Part shown: one piece after another, positions 33,601 through 45,110 of the stretch | How the letters are laid out: every line of letters begins with the position of its first letter | Position numbering within the stretch: position 1 is the stretch's first letter | Source: Yamagishiella unicocca | Taxonomy: Eukaryota > Chlorophyta > Chlorophyceae > Chlamydomonadales > Volvocaceae | DNA length: 64,000 nt | Assembly: GCA_003116995.1 (NCBI GenBank) | Contig: BDSL01000104.1 | Coordinates: forward strand, 124,001 to 188,000 | Direction of reading: 5' to 3' | Notes under the pieces: generated by a model | What the model was told of the DNA's origin: nothing | Database searches by the model: none | The model's input: the letters and a program-made list of their open reading frames with translations, nothing else | Position numbers and translations under genes: made by a program

Positions 33601-36600
33601 TTCTGGACTTCGTGATTGTGCTGCTGGGCTATGTGCTCATTATCGTTGACCTCATAGGCGCGGATTCCAGCAACCTCAAGATGCTGAGGGTGCTGCGTGC
33701 GCTGCGCGCGCTGCGGCCGCTGCGGGCGGTGCGCCGCTTTCCGGGGCTGCGAGTGGTTGTCAACACCCTGTTTGCGGTGCTGCCCGCGATGGTCAACGTG
33801 ACGCTCGTGTGCATCTTCTTCTACCTCATCTTCGCCATCCTGTCGGTCAACTTGTTCAAGGGCAAGCTGTACAACTGCATCGACGGCGACTCGGGTGAAC
33901 GCCTGGATCCGTTTTATGTCATGCCGTCCGGGCAGACGCTGACACGCGAGTGGTGCCAAGTCGGCACCCAGACGATATCCGAATCAGCATACTACACGAG
34001 CCTCAACATAACCATGCCCGAGTACGAGATTTTAACGGAGTAGGTTGCTCTGATGGCAATAGTCTCATATGCGCTGCTATCGTACATGGGTGGTCATACA
34101 TGGTTCTCCACGCTTCATGGTGTCGCATCTGGTGTTGGCGCGTGGCGCCTCTGTGCCCTCCGTGTTGAACACTGCGCTAGCACGTAGTAATGATGCGCGT
34201 AAAAACTATATTTGGACGTGCAGGTGGATAAATCCGACGGCCAACTTCGACAACGTTGGCATTGCGATGCTGACGCTTTTCCAAGCAGCCACGTTGTCGT
34301 TGTGGGTGGACATCACCTTCAGCGCCGTGGATGCCACCAAGGTGGATCAGCAACCCATCTGGAACCACAACCCCCTCATCATCCTGTACTTTGTGTTCTT
34401 CATCGTCGTCTGCAGCTTCTTTGTGCTCAACTTGTTCATCGGCGTCACCCTGGAAAAGGTGCGTGCGTGCATGAAGGGGAACGCAGTGCCGCATGAAGGT
34501 ATGCCCCACCAGCCGTACACCATCACGTGTGTATCAGACCCCGCTGCAATACTCTCGGAGAGAGGCTGCTTTTCTTTCGGTACAGGGTGCATCGGCCTAG
34601 CGTGCAACGTGGCGGAGGCAGCCCTCCTGTACATATACACATAGTCACATACATGTCCCCGATCTGTGCGTTGCTGATGAGTGACGTGGAAGTGGTTTCT
34701 CTCTCCCTTCCTCCCTCCCTCCCTCCCTCGCGCCCGCCTTCCCTCCCTGTAGTTCGCGGAGTTGCACGCGGAGCAGGGCGCCACCTCCCTGCTGCTCACG
34801 GCCGAGCAGCAGTCCTGGGTGGACACGCAGCAGATGATGCTCAAGACCAGCATGTCGTACAAGCCGCCGCAGCCTAGCAACAACCTTCGGAGATTTGTGT
34901 ACGGCATCGTCACACATCGAGCCTTCGACTTCTTCATCATGCTTGTCATCATCTGCAACGTTGTGTTTATGGCCATGGTGCATTCGGATATGTCCCCCAC
35001 CTGGCAGGTAGGAAGGGGACTGGCAGGGCTGGGGGGTCAGTCACGCATGTCGTTCGGGCACCTTGAATGCGATAGGGCGTGCGACGGACTTCAAGGCCCG
35101 GGGCACCAATGGTTATCGACGCACCGCTTCATGAAATATGGTTATCGACGCACCGCTTCATGAAATATCCTTCTGGTTGTGCCTCACTTCGCTTACATGT
35201 CCCTCCTCCAGGACATTATGTCATACAGCAACCTGGTCTTCACTTGCATCTTTGCGATGGAGGCAATCCTGAAGATCATCGCCTTTGGGCCAATCAGCTA
35301 CCTGCGAGATGGATGGAACTGTTTTGACTTTTTCGTGGTCCTCATCTCGGTGATTTCAGTGGTGCTTGATTTCTGCAACGCGAAGAATCTCAGCTTCATG
35401 CCCGTGCTGCGCGTGCTGCGCATAGCTCGCGTGCTGCGCCTCATCCGCAGCGTAAGTGATGCCACGCAGCACTGGCCGGCCGCGAGTTACCCGCCGGTGT
35501 ATCAAAAAAAGAGAAACGCTTTCCTTTATGACGCGTACGTCCAGGTTTCTGCTGTGTGTGCCCCGTACGCGATTTTGCTCGCTCGCTGTGCTGCAGGCTA
35601 GCGTCCTGCCAAGGGGTCGCCGGCAATGTTGGATGCACGCACTTTGACACGCAGTTCCAAGCTATGTTGCCCATGCAGTGCCCATTTATAGAAGCCAACT
35701 CGCTAGGCGTCCACTGCTTCTCGCATGCCGCATGTATCGCGATTCACTTGCGCGGCTTGCTGCTGGCCCCGCGTGCCTGCCTGCAGGCCACCGGCATGCA
35801 GAAGCTCCTGAGCACCCTCATCACGTCCCTTCCTGCGCTCGCCAACGTGGGCGGTGTGATGCTCCTCTTCTTTTTCATCTTTGCGGTGATCGGCACCAAC
35901 CTCTTCGCGGGCATCAAGCAGGGCGAGAACCTGAACAGCCACGCTAACTTGGACACATTCCCGAACGCCATGCTGCTGCTCTTCAGGTGGGACCCGCTGA
36001 TGGTCATCGGTGTTACCGTAGTGGGCTGAGCGTGGGCCAGTCCCTGCAACCGCCCATACGTGTGCCTGTGGTGATCCGCACTCTCTGCTACCGCTGCCGC
36101 CGCAGGATGATAACGGGCGAGGGCTGGGATGCCATCATGCAGGATTGCATGGTGAGCGGCGGCTGCGTGCTGGTGGTCGCGGACACCACCTCGCCCCTCA
36201 CCAACACCACGCTGCTGGGGGGCAGCTACCTGGACCCGGGGGACCCGCTGCTGGAGGGGGTGGCCGCCGAGTACCTGGACAACCAGTGCCCCATCAGCCC
36301 CATCGCGGCAGTCATCTACTTCCCCACCTTCGTCATCCTCTGCACCTTCATCCTGCTGCAGCTGATCATCGCTGTCCTGCTGGAGAACCTCATCCAGGCC
36401 GAGTCGGATTCGGAGCTGCCCGTCCCCAAGGCCTCCCTGGACAGCTTCTTGGACGCTTGGAGCGACGTGGACGGCACTGCACGAGGCCTCATCCACGCCT
36501 CGTGCCTCCCGACGGTGTTGTCGTGCACCGAGCCACCCCTGGGCACCAAGGGCAGCTGCAACCACAGAGCGGACGCCCAGCAGCGGCTGTTTCGCCTCGA

Positions 36601-38292
36601 TATACCACTGTACAAGGGAAATCAGGTACGGCGCACTGGCACCCGGGGTATGCATGGGTTTCCTGACTGCAGGTGCCGCGCTGTAGAAACCACTGCGTAC
36701 CCACTACTCCCGCCTAGACCTCGCCATCTTACGCGTACATCAGCTCCAGCCATTTAGGGGATGCGTGGAGAAACACCGGGGTGAGGAACACAAGGCCACA
36801 CTCGCCAGGTTACCCTAAGCTCCCTAAGGCTCCCTAGGGCAAGCGTGGCCCTCAGAAAGCATACCCTGTACTGCTTGCGGCGCTCATGCCGCCGGCAGCC
36901 GCTCCCATCGATCGCTTCCAACGTTCCCATCCGCCACTCCCTGCCCCCGCTCCGCTCCTGCCTGCTCGCAGGTGTGCTTCATCGAGGTGCTCCACGCGCT
37001 GGGCGGCAACGTGTGCGGCGCGCCGCTGCCCGAGCTGGCGGAGGAGAAGGCTTACAGCGAGCTCAGCAAGCGAGTGCCGAGCACCGAACCGTACGGCCAG
37101 TACACAGCCGCCCATGTAAGCCCAACCGTGTATCCGGCAGCAGCAGCAGTAGCAGCGGCAGCAGCAGTGGGCGGGTCGTGGCAGGCCCCGTGCATGCGTC
37201 CGGAGACACACATTTACACACCTCACATATGCACTCAACACGTTCCGTCCCGTTCGTTTCGTCCCCTATGTATGTTTTACTGTCTGCCAGTGTACCATCA
37301 GTGTACCATCAGTGTACCATCAGTGTACCATCAGTGTACCATCAGTGTACCATCAGTGTACCACCAGTGTACCATCAAATCCCTAAACCCACCAACCCAC
37401 TTCGCAGTATCACGCCGCCGAATCGGTCCGCGCCGCCGTCCGGGGCTTCCTGTTGCGCCACGCGTACCGGGACCAGCTGGACCAGCCAGAATTCAACCGC
37501 CTCCTCAGCGAGCGGCAGCGGCTCCGAGACACCAACTCGAACAGCGCCGCCGCTGACGATGCGACTGCCGCCGCCGTTACCAGCGCTGACGCCACCGCCG
37601 CCGGCGCCGCCGCCGCCCAGCTGCTTCGCGGTCCGGTGCCTGACCGCGTCAACAGCGACATGCTGATCAACGGCAAGCGGCTGGGCGACCTGCGCAAGGA
37701 GCTGGCAGCGGGCAGCGCGCACACACTGCCGGCGCCACGGTCGGTGCCGCAGTCCACGCTGCCGCCGATCTCTCCAAGGCGCGCCCAGCGAGCACACAGC
37801 ATGCTGAGCGCCCGGGCGCTTCATGACCCGGCGCTGGCTGCCGGCGGCGGCCCTGCTGCTGGCGGCCAGCGCGGATGGGGCGGGGGCGGCCCACCGGCGG
37901 CGGCTGCTGACCTGTGGCCGCCGCAGCGCTCCAGTTCGTCACGTCACATGCGGCTGCCGCCGCTGCGGCCGCCTGCTGGGGGCAGGGAGGCGTCTCGCCT
38001 GGGTCCCCTGGGGGGGGCCGCCGGGCCCAGCGGGGCGGCGCTGCGGCCGCTGCCGGCGCTGACCAGCCCAGCGGGCATGCAGCCGGGTGACCCGTTCCCT
38101 CGCCGCAACGGGGCGCTGCTCCCCAGCTTGGCGGACCGCACATTCGGCGCCGCGTCCCCAGACGATGCCGCTGCTGCCGCTGCCGCTGCTGCTGCTGCCG
38201 CTGCTGCTGGGAACCCGCAGCCGCTGTCATCCGGGGAGGGCGGTGCCTCGAGGCCGCCACCACCACCTTCCTCGCCGCCCGAGGGCGGCTAG
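27677..38292 (+). CDS. four-domain voltage-gated cation channel alpha subunit, 17 exons
   Basis: Cav/Nav-type pore protein with four 6-TM domains in the plasma or ciliary membrane. Exons: 27677-27986, 28199-28332, 28544-28668, 29173-29303, 29587-29861, 30157-30324, 30670-30953, 31305-31589, 31797-32153, 32378-34021, 34224-34458, 34753-35007, 35212-35451, 35787-35986, 36106-36625, 36972-37115, 37408-38292; sum 6192 nt, 2063 residues. All four S4 helices are visible: GIRTIRALRPLRTVNRVKG, LRAFRLLRVFRLARNWK, LRVLRALRALRPLRAVRR, LRVLRIARVLRLIRS. Pore loops read ITMSSW, LTGENW, ATLSLW and ITGEGW, giving Ser293/Glu688/Ser1263/Glu1553 where Cav channels have EEEE. A long Gln/Ala/Pro-rich II-III linker (about 725-1000) and a Cav-like C-terminus with a degenerate IQ motif (VRAAVRGFLLRHAYR) follow. 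ATG 27677 may instead be inside an exon preceded by TATATGCAG; an upstream exon is possible. The subunit's ion cannot be deduced. Confidence 0.9.
29046..29156 (+). repeat. ~105 bp interspersed repeat in a channel intron
   Basis: In channel intron 28669-29172. It matches 49801-49905 over about 105 bp, sharing GTGTCAGGCG, GCCCGATGGTTCTAC, TCTTGGTCTGGAACC and the palindromic end CTGTAACCGTTACAAC. A short piece of that end also occurs in intron 31590-31796 near 31655. Confidence 0.75.
37289..37378 (+). repeat. 11-bp minisatellite
   Basis: Eight tandem AGTGTACCATC units (one ACC variant) in channel intron 37116-37407. Confidence 0.95.
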
Positions 38293-38385
38293 TGAAGGAG
38301 CGGTGCGCTGATTGGCCCCACGTGGCCCACTGCAGTAGTACTGCACTTACAGTGGTGAAGATGCGGTTGCATGAATGTATGTTCA

Positions 38386-38390
38386 TGTAA
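38386..38390 (+). terminator. probable channel poly(A) signal
   Basis: TGTAA about 94 nt after the channel stop codon. Confidence 0.45.
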
Positions 38391-39665
38391 AGGTATGAAA
38401 GCGGAAAGGTCGGAACTCACGAAGGAAGGAGATCACGGCAAAGGTAGGAGGGCTTAAGTCGGGCTGCTGGACTCGATGCGTTATTAGTGGAGTGATGTGT
38501 GTGCACCGGCTGAAGGTCGGGAGTGAGCGAGGTGTTAGGAAAGGAAAACGCTAAATGCAGGTCATGATTCATGAGCGAGGTAGGTATGAGCTCCGCCGGA
38601 GAATCCTGCCTTCGCTGCTGGCGCGCTTGGCAGGGTGCGAAGACAGCGCGCAACGGACGTAGGCGGTGTCACACCGCATCCTGTTGGACGGACGCTACGT
38701 ATGGGTGCTGCTGGCGCCGTCCAGTCTCTAGTTTGGGCGGGTACTGGCCCCGCGGGTGGTCGGGTAAAGCCAAGCAGGTCCCATGCTGCTGGGGGCCTCA
38801 TGGTATTTATCTACCGAAGACTAGCTTTACCTGGTTATTGTGTGGCATTACAGATCGCTTTCCTATGTATGCGACCCGGCTGCGATTTACGTATCTCCGC
38901 CGAGTCTCGCCGTTTTCTCTTGAATACTCCGTCAGCCCTGCTCGCTCGCTCGATGAAAACTGGGTGCTTTCAGATGTGAAATAGTATTAATGGGCACTGA
39001 TGCTCTCGCTGTCGCATTGTACTCTTTTTGCGTTTGGACACGGGCGCAGGCGCGTTTGTGCGCGGGCGCGGCGCCAGACGTGGCCTGACAAGCAGCCCCC
39101 TACCGATCATTTGCCTTCGATGGCATGTGTTTTTATGAACTGGTGCGCAGCAAATGCGCATCACACACATATAGCAGGGTGCTGAGGTGCCTTGGTGCAT
39201 GATTCCGGGTGAGTGTAGGTGGATGTCCGTATACCCCTGCGCGCGTTGTGTGCATCTGAATGCATTAGTTCGCAATTGAGCTGCAGATGGAGTGCTTGCT
39301 TGTGCGCGTGTTTGGCTTTCCCAGGACTCTCAGGACCCTTATATGTAACCGGGCTTCGGCGCGGATGATGGCCTTAGTGGCAAAGGACAGTGGAACACCA
39401 CACATGCTGTTGCGTGTGGTGCTCGACTACCGGTAAAAAACCTTTCTTTTAGCCTCTAAGATTTAAAAGGTTTCGGGATAAAGATATCCTTGCAATTCAC
39501 ACATTGCCGGCTCGCCATTGAAAGCAGTTGGACCGGTATTTCCGTACTGTACAACACGGGTGGCGATGATAGTATATGCAACTTGCAATGTTATGACCTA
39601 GATAAAGTTTTCCATGTATACCAATTTTGCCTCGATACTCTGCAGTACTGGTGTCTTTGGAGACC
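38391..39665. other. intergenic, no gene recognised
   Basis: About 1.3 kb between the channel and the rhomboid gene. Only short frames without recognisable domains. Probably the end of the channel 3' UTR plus the rhomboid promoter. Confidence 0.5.
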
Positions 39666-42600
39666 ATGGCAAGCGCTGGCTGTTTGGCCCACGGTAGCTC
39701 ACCTCTCTTCCATTGCCAACGGAAATCTACTCCGAATGGACTCATATTGCCAGCACTGCAGCCTAGTTGTAGCCTTAGGGAAGGCTGCGGTGAGCGCAAT
39801 CGAGCTACGCGAGGCCACCATGGAATCCACGTGGGCCGCCATCAAGGCTATAGAGCTCCCCTGAAGTGTCAAGCTTCAAACAGTCCAATCCCTGTGCGAC
39901 CAGGCGGCGAAGGTGTGTGGCCGACCCACCGGGACGGAACTCGACCCATACAGCACGTCGAAGCCCACCACCACCACCACCACCACCACTTCCTTCACCC
40001 AACACACCCCAATGCCCCCTTCCAATACCTCTTCCAACAGCTCGCGGCTCCCTTGACCGGCCCCACCTGCTCGCCCTCCCCCGGTAGGCTCCCCGGCTCC
40101 TCGCGACGCTCTGGCCGGCACCGGTAACGGCGTGTTCGTACTCATGCTGCTGTGCAGCCTGACCTTCCTGGCGGACAACCTGCTCCACCTGCCCGGCTGC
40201 GCGTCACTCTATCTCAACCACACACGGTACGTACGTGTTTGTAGACAGGTCGCTGTTTTGTTTCCCTCCCGGTCGTCCAGCGGGGGTTATCTGGGTGTCG
40301 CAGTGCACCAGCCGCGTTGATCCTCCCTCCCCCCGCCTCCCGGCCGCCCTCCCAGCCCCCAGTGGTGGCAGTTCCTGACTCACATGTTCTGTCACGGCAG
40401 CCTGGCGCACCTCAGCGGCAACCTCTTCAACCTGTGCGTGTTCGGCAAGATGGTCGAGGAGACGGAGGGCGCAGTGGGGGTGGTGATGGTCTTCATCATC
40501 TGCGGCCTGGGTGGGTGGTGCGGGTGGCTGCGAGGAAAACCCGTGTCCGAGTAAAGCCCTACGTGATATACGTTTGGGGGTGCGGGTGGCTGGCTGGGTT
40601 CGAGGGAAACCCGTGGATGTCCGAAAAAACCGTTTGAAACAGAAGTTTTGAGATGCATGCTGGAGAACTGGGTTGGGGATACGAAAGCCGAAGGTCGTAA
40701 TATGACCTTTGGCGGCTAAGCTATATCGGCTACGGCGAGACGCACGGGAGCGAGGACCCCACGCGACGCACGTAAAGTTTTCGCAGAATCGGTTTTGGGC
40801 GCTAGTAGGAAAACTGTGGGAGTTGGGGCGCTATGGGAGAGCGGCCATCGCGGTCCGGTCCCAGTCCCAGTCCTAGTCGGAGTCCCCGTCCCGACCCGCC
40901 CGAATACCGACCAGATGTGTGAGGAAGCTGTCATTACCAGAGGAGGTCCGCTGTCGTCCAGGAGAGCAGGCCGAAGCCGCGCCGCGCCGCCATGGGGGAC
41001 GCGAAATCCCAGACGCAGGTCCCGACGCCCGCAGACAAGAACGCAACGACTAGCAAAAAACTACCAGAACAGAGGCCTTACCCAGTGGCGGAACTCACCT
41101 GGCCAGGGCCCAGAGCGGGTGGGGAAAGCGGTCGACGCGAAGCATGCGGGCAGGGGGCAGCAGGGGGCGTTAGAAACAATATCCAGGCGCTAAGCGGGTG
41201 GACAGGGGTCAAAGCAACGAAGAGGCCCCAACGGCGCGGCGAAAGAGGCGGAGTCAGGAAAGGGGATGACGGATATACGGGGAGTCGGGTACGACGCGGG
41301 CTGGTACGGCGGCGTACGGCGTTGGACGGCGGAGGCCTGTACGACGGAGGGAGGAAGTGAGTGGCTGGCTGGGGGGGTGTGGCTGGCTTGATGGCGGTGC
41401 GGTGGCTGGCTGGGTGGTGGTGCTGGTGGCTGGCTGGCTGGGGGGGGGGTCCGGGGGAGGCAGTGCACCTGTGCCACCTGAGCCGCGACTCGGCCTCCCG
41501 ACCCAGCAGGCTTGACCTAGCCGTCAGCTCCTTAGCTGTGTGTCAGTATACCCTTGAGCTTACCCGTTGAACTGGAGCTCGGCCCTTGGGTACGTGTATG
41601 GGTTCATTCCCGCCCCTCCCCGCCCTTCCCACCGCTCCCTCCACTCCCTTCCCTTCGCGGATTACCTTTTACCCCCTCCTCGCTGGGGCCCCAGGCGCCG
41701 CCCTCGCCACCTTCCTCCTGACGCCGGCCACAAGCAACGGTCGCGCGATCGTCTCCATGGGAGCCTCAGGTGCGGGGGCCTTACGTCTCGACAGGAGCAA
41801 GTGGGGAGGATGTGACTGGGGTGGTGCGGGGGCCAGGGGTTACCTGAGGTAGGGGTGCGCTAGGGGTGCGGTAGGGGTGTGGTAGGGGTGCGGGCAGAAG
41901 CCAACAGGTGCGACCAGGGGGCTCACGCCGGGTCGGAAGAACTTGTTGGGATCGGGCCCGCGGATGTGAGGGCGGGAGGGTTGCACCGGAAGTCGGGATT
42001 GAAGGGTGTACCGGGTGGGCCCGGGTACCTGGCGGCGTGCCCTCACGGACGGGTCTTCCACGCTGTGCCCGGGGGCGTGCCCTCACGGACGGGTCTTCCA
42101 CGCTGTGCCCGGGGGCGTGCCCTCACGGACGGGTCTTCCACGCAGGGCCCGGGGGCTGTCCTGGCGGGCCCGGAAAAACACGGGCGCCACTCGCGTGTGG
42201 GTATATGTACGACACCCCTACCCTCTCCTGACCTCTCCGGGGCCCCCTCCTGGTTACCGGCGTTCCCACCGTCGACACCAACACCGACCACCACCGCCAC
42301 CACATACGACCTCCGTCTTTTCCTCACCCAAGTTCTCCAGCGTGCATCTCGAAACGTCTGTCCTAAACGCTTTTTCTCCCATCCCCGGGTCTTCCCCACC
42401 ACCACCATCGCCAGGAGCCATCTTCGGTCTGTTTGCGGTGAGCGTGGCTACCCGGCTGCGCTGGAACCTGAAGCAGCTGCTGGAGGCGGCGGTACTGGGG
42501 CAGTTCGTCGTGCGCCAGGTGCGGCTTATCAGGGGGCCTCCGGGGGGGGAGGTGAACGAGGGAGACCCGATTTCGGGGGGGGGACTGGGGGTGAACGAGA

Positions 42601-43110
42601 GGGCGCCCGCGTGACTGAACTCTCAGGGCCAGGGGGTGGGCCACCTGACACCCCCGTAAGGCCCGCATCCTTCCGGCTATCGATCCGCTTCCGCCCAGTG
42701 CCCCGGCTGCTAGCACCCTCCGTGGCCACCACACCGGCCCCAAACCCTGACTGGCCGGTCAGCTCTCGCGGGTCCCCCTGCCCGACCCAGCACCGACCCC
42801 AGCCCCGGCCCCGGTCCCGACCCCAGCACCGACCCCAGCCCCGACCCCCAGCCCCGGTCCCGCCTACCCTTGCCCCTCCGCGGATTCTCTCATAAAACCC
42901 TCCGCCCCCGCCCGTCATTACATGTTGTCACCCTCCGGCTGGCAGGTGCTGGAGGAGGCCAGGCACCAGGCGACCGGGGGCCTTATGCTGGGTGGCATGG
43001 CAGTCTCCCATGCAGCCCACCTGGCCGGAGCTGCGGTGGGGGTGGTGCTGGTGCTGGTGCTGCAGCGGCTGCCCGAGCCGCCGGGGTCGGGCGGTGCGCA
43101 CCGGCCATGA
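39666..43110 (+). CDS. rhomboid-family serine protease, organellar type, 6 exons
   Basis: Intramembrane serine protease resembling the plant chloroplast rhomboid-like proteins. Exons: 39666-39912, 40088-40226, 40356-40510, 41695-41769, 42415-42518, 42946-43110; sum 885 nt, 294 residues. The first ~90 residues are Ser/Arg/Pro-rich with few acids, as in a chloroplast transit peptide, starting at ATG in ACCATGG. The membrane domain follows: VFVLMLLCSLTFLADNLLHL, PQWWQFLTHMFCHGSLAHLS, GNLFNLCVFGKMVEE, then VSMGASGAIFGLF with the catalytic Ser in GASG, GQFVVRQ, and SHAAHLAGAAVGVVLVLVL with the catalytic His. Both halves of the Ser-His dyad are therefore present. Exon 1 and its donor were picked by phase and are less sure than the rest. 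Intron 3 carries the 755 bp repeat, intron 4 a 40-bp minisatellite. Confidence 0.88.
40599..41361 (+). repeat. ~755 bp intronic repeat, copy 2
   Basis: Reverse complement of 6711-7464 with few differences (one short insertion near 41330). It starts with a family 1 arm (40599-40665, TTCGAGGGAAACCCGTGG) in rhomboid intron 40511-41694, about 90 nt after the 5' splice site. Confidence 0.85.
42035..42160 (+). repeat. 40-bp minisatellite
   Basis: Three tandem units starting at 42035, 42075 and 42115 (GCGTGCCCTCACGGACGGGT ...) in rhomboid intron 41770-42414. Confidence 0.95.
42336..42400 (+). repeat. intronic repeat family 1, acceptor-side copy
   Basis: CAGCGTGCATCTCGAAACGT ... CCCCGGGTCTTCCCC, ending 14 nt before the 3' splice site of rhomboid exon 5; antisense arm. 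Confidence 0.8.
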
Positions 43111-44628
43111 CAAGGGGCTGGAAGGTAGCCGGGAGTGAGGGAGGGAAGGGCCGCTTGCTTGTCCTTTTGGCTGAAGCAAGGCACAGGGCCATTGCGAGGT
43201 ACGCGTACGAGGATATAGTAAAGAGCGCAAAGCGAGGGGCGGTGGCACTGCCGTGGCTGCGAGGGAGTAGGACGCTGCCAGAAGGGACGGTGTGTGATTC
43301 CTGGGTGAAGAGCGTTGCTGGTGTGTACGACAGCTAGGCTGTGAGACTGGTGTACATTATCACCGAAATGGTGAAGGTGCGTATGTACCACTTGTTGGGG
43401 TGCGCCGTTCCGTGCGGGATCCATCCTCTCAGCCACCTGCTTGTCATCACCGCTGCTGTACTTAGTCACGGAACGACCTCAACTGGGCAAATGAAACCCA
43501 ACTGCCGGCTTTGCCGCCCAGGACATTGGCTTGTGGAGCAAACCCCACGCTGCGCGGAAGACAGTTCCTGCAGCTCGCAAGGCGCATGGCGCTCGAGCTG
43601 GCGCAGCAAGCATGGGCGAAAGCGCGAGTGTTCGCGTAACCACCTTGCTGGTAACGTCTTTGTGGCGTGTTGATCTGCACAGCTTGCTCGAAAGAATGCC
43701 ATGGTGGGCGGATTTTGTCGCATCGTGGAGGGCTCAGTCGGCCCGATCGTGACGAGCATTGGTAGAGGCTTACGTATTTTCGTAGCGCCGGTATGAGGCT
43801 GGAAGTTGGCAAATGGGCGCCCCGCCCGCAGGCCTGTTGGTCGCGCGCTATCACAAAGTGCAGTATTCATGATCTTCAAGCAGCACGTCATTATGACCAT
43901 GGTTTTGGTGGCATTTGACAGCTGCAGCGGACGCCTATGCCAGCCTAAGCCCACAATTTCGTTTTGATGCCTGGTTTGCTGTAGTTCAGGCATAAATGAT
44001 CTGACCCTTTGTAAATCTCGCTACGTCATTGTTCCAAATTCGCCTTCTTACGATGTTCGCACAAGTCGACGCGTGTTGGCGAGTCCGACATTCTGATACA
44101 GATGTACAACGATCGTTATGCATTGACAAACCTGTGAAACCCATCCTGTGTAGCCCATGCCAGCCCACACTTTGCACACATCGCTCCATCGACGCGTAAT
44201 GTGTGACTTGGTCCATGGCGTCCACGGCGCGTTAACGCATGACCCCGGACAGTGAAGCTTTGTTAACGCAAAGGACTATCAACCATGTTGCAATTGGCCT
44301 CCCATAATTATATCGTTTCGTATATATCGCCCTCTACTTCGTCGAGTACCGATGGTACCAGTGACATGTAACATGGAATGGCAAGTGGTAACGTATCACG
44401 TAGCGCTAGTTGACGCGCTATTCCGCACAGGAGGGCATGCAACGAAAAAGCCCGCGCTTCTTATCAGAACAGCGGTCCAAGGAGCGATCGATATTTACTG
44501 GTCAGGTTGTTCCATTAGATCCACATTAACAATTGTTACGCCTGTCGGATGCAAAGCGGCCATCCCCGGCGTCGCAACATAGCGACGCTGCGCGTGGGAT
44601 TAGCATCTCCAGAGGAGTACGTAAAAAC
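43111..44628. other. rhomboid 3' flank, no gene recognised
   Basis: 1.5 kb with no recognisable coding sequence, between the rhomboid stop and the candidate mobile element. A TGTAA occurs near 44008, far from the stop. Composition becomes AT-richer toward 44.6 kb. Confidence 0.45.
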
Positions 44629-44657
44629 TCCCTATGGCAGCCAAATCGTCGTAAAGG
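44629..44657 (+). repeat. left terminal inverted repeat
   Basis: 29 bp identical in reverse complement to 53586-53614; begins TCCCTATGGCAGCCAAATCG and ends TCGTAAAGG. Confidence 0.85.
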
Positions 44658-45110
44658 CCTCGTAAAAGCCTTACGAGCCTTCATAAGAGCCCTCGTAAGA
44701 GCCCTCATAATCGTTTACGAGCTGTCATTATGACGGTTCCTAAGTTCGTTACCGCATAAGAAGGCCCTACGACTCTTACGAGCCTTTTAAGACGAGACCT
44801 TTAAATGCGTCGTAACCTCTTACGACTTGTTTTAGTGGGGTAAGCACCGTGCAGGCTCGCCAACTTCGGCGCATTTACACCGTTCAGTGCATCGCAGAGG
44901 CTTCATCCACCTAGAACCTTTTGTAACTCACAATTATGGACTGATTTGAGTTTACAATCTGCGCTCAGTATGTCTGAGCACGCTCGAAGCTCAGAGACCG
45001 GCCCGGTGTCCCGTACGTCTAGCTACCTACATACATACGTGAATACCTCTCTTAGTGTTTCATCACTGTCTCGTATCAATTGCTGCCGTTCTAACCTATT
45101 CGTTATCCCA

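Noticed and set aside
40795..41193. 132-codon frame in the 755 bp repeat, also open in the other copy
   Set aside because: Both copies are open simply because they are near-identical. The sequence lies within spliced introns, has no domain and no start context.
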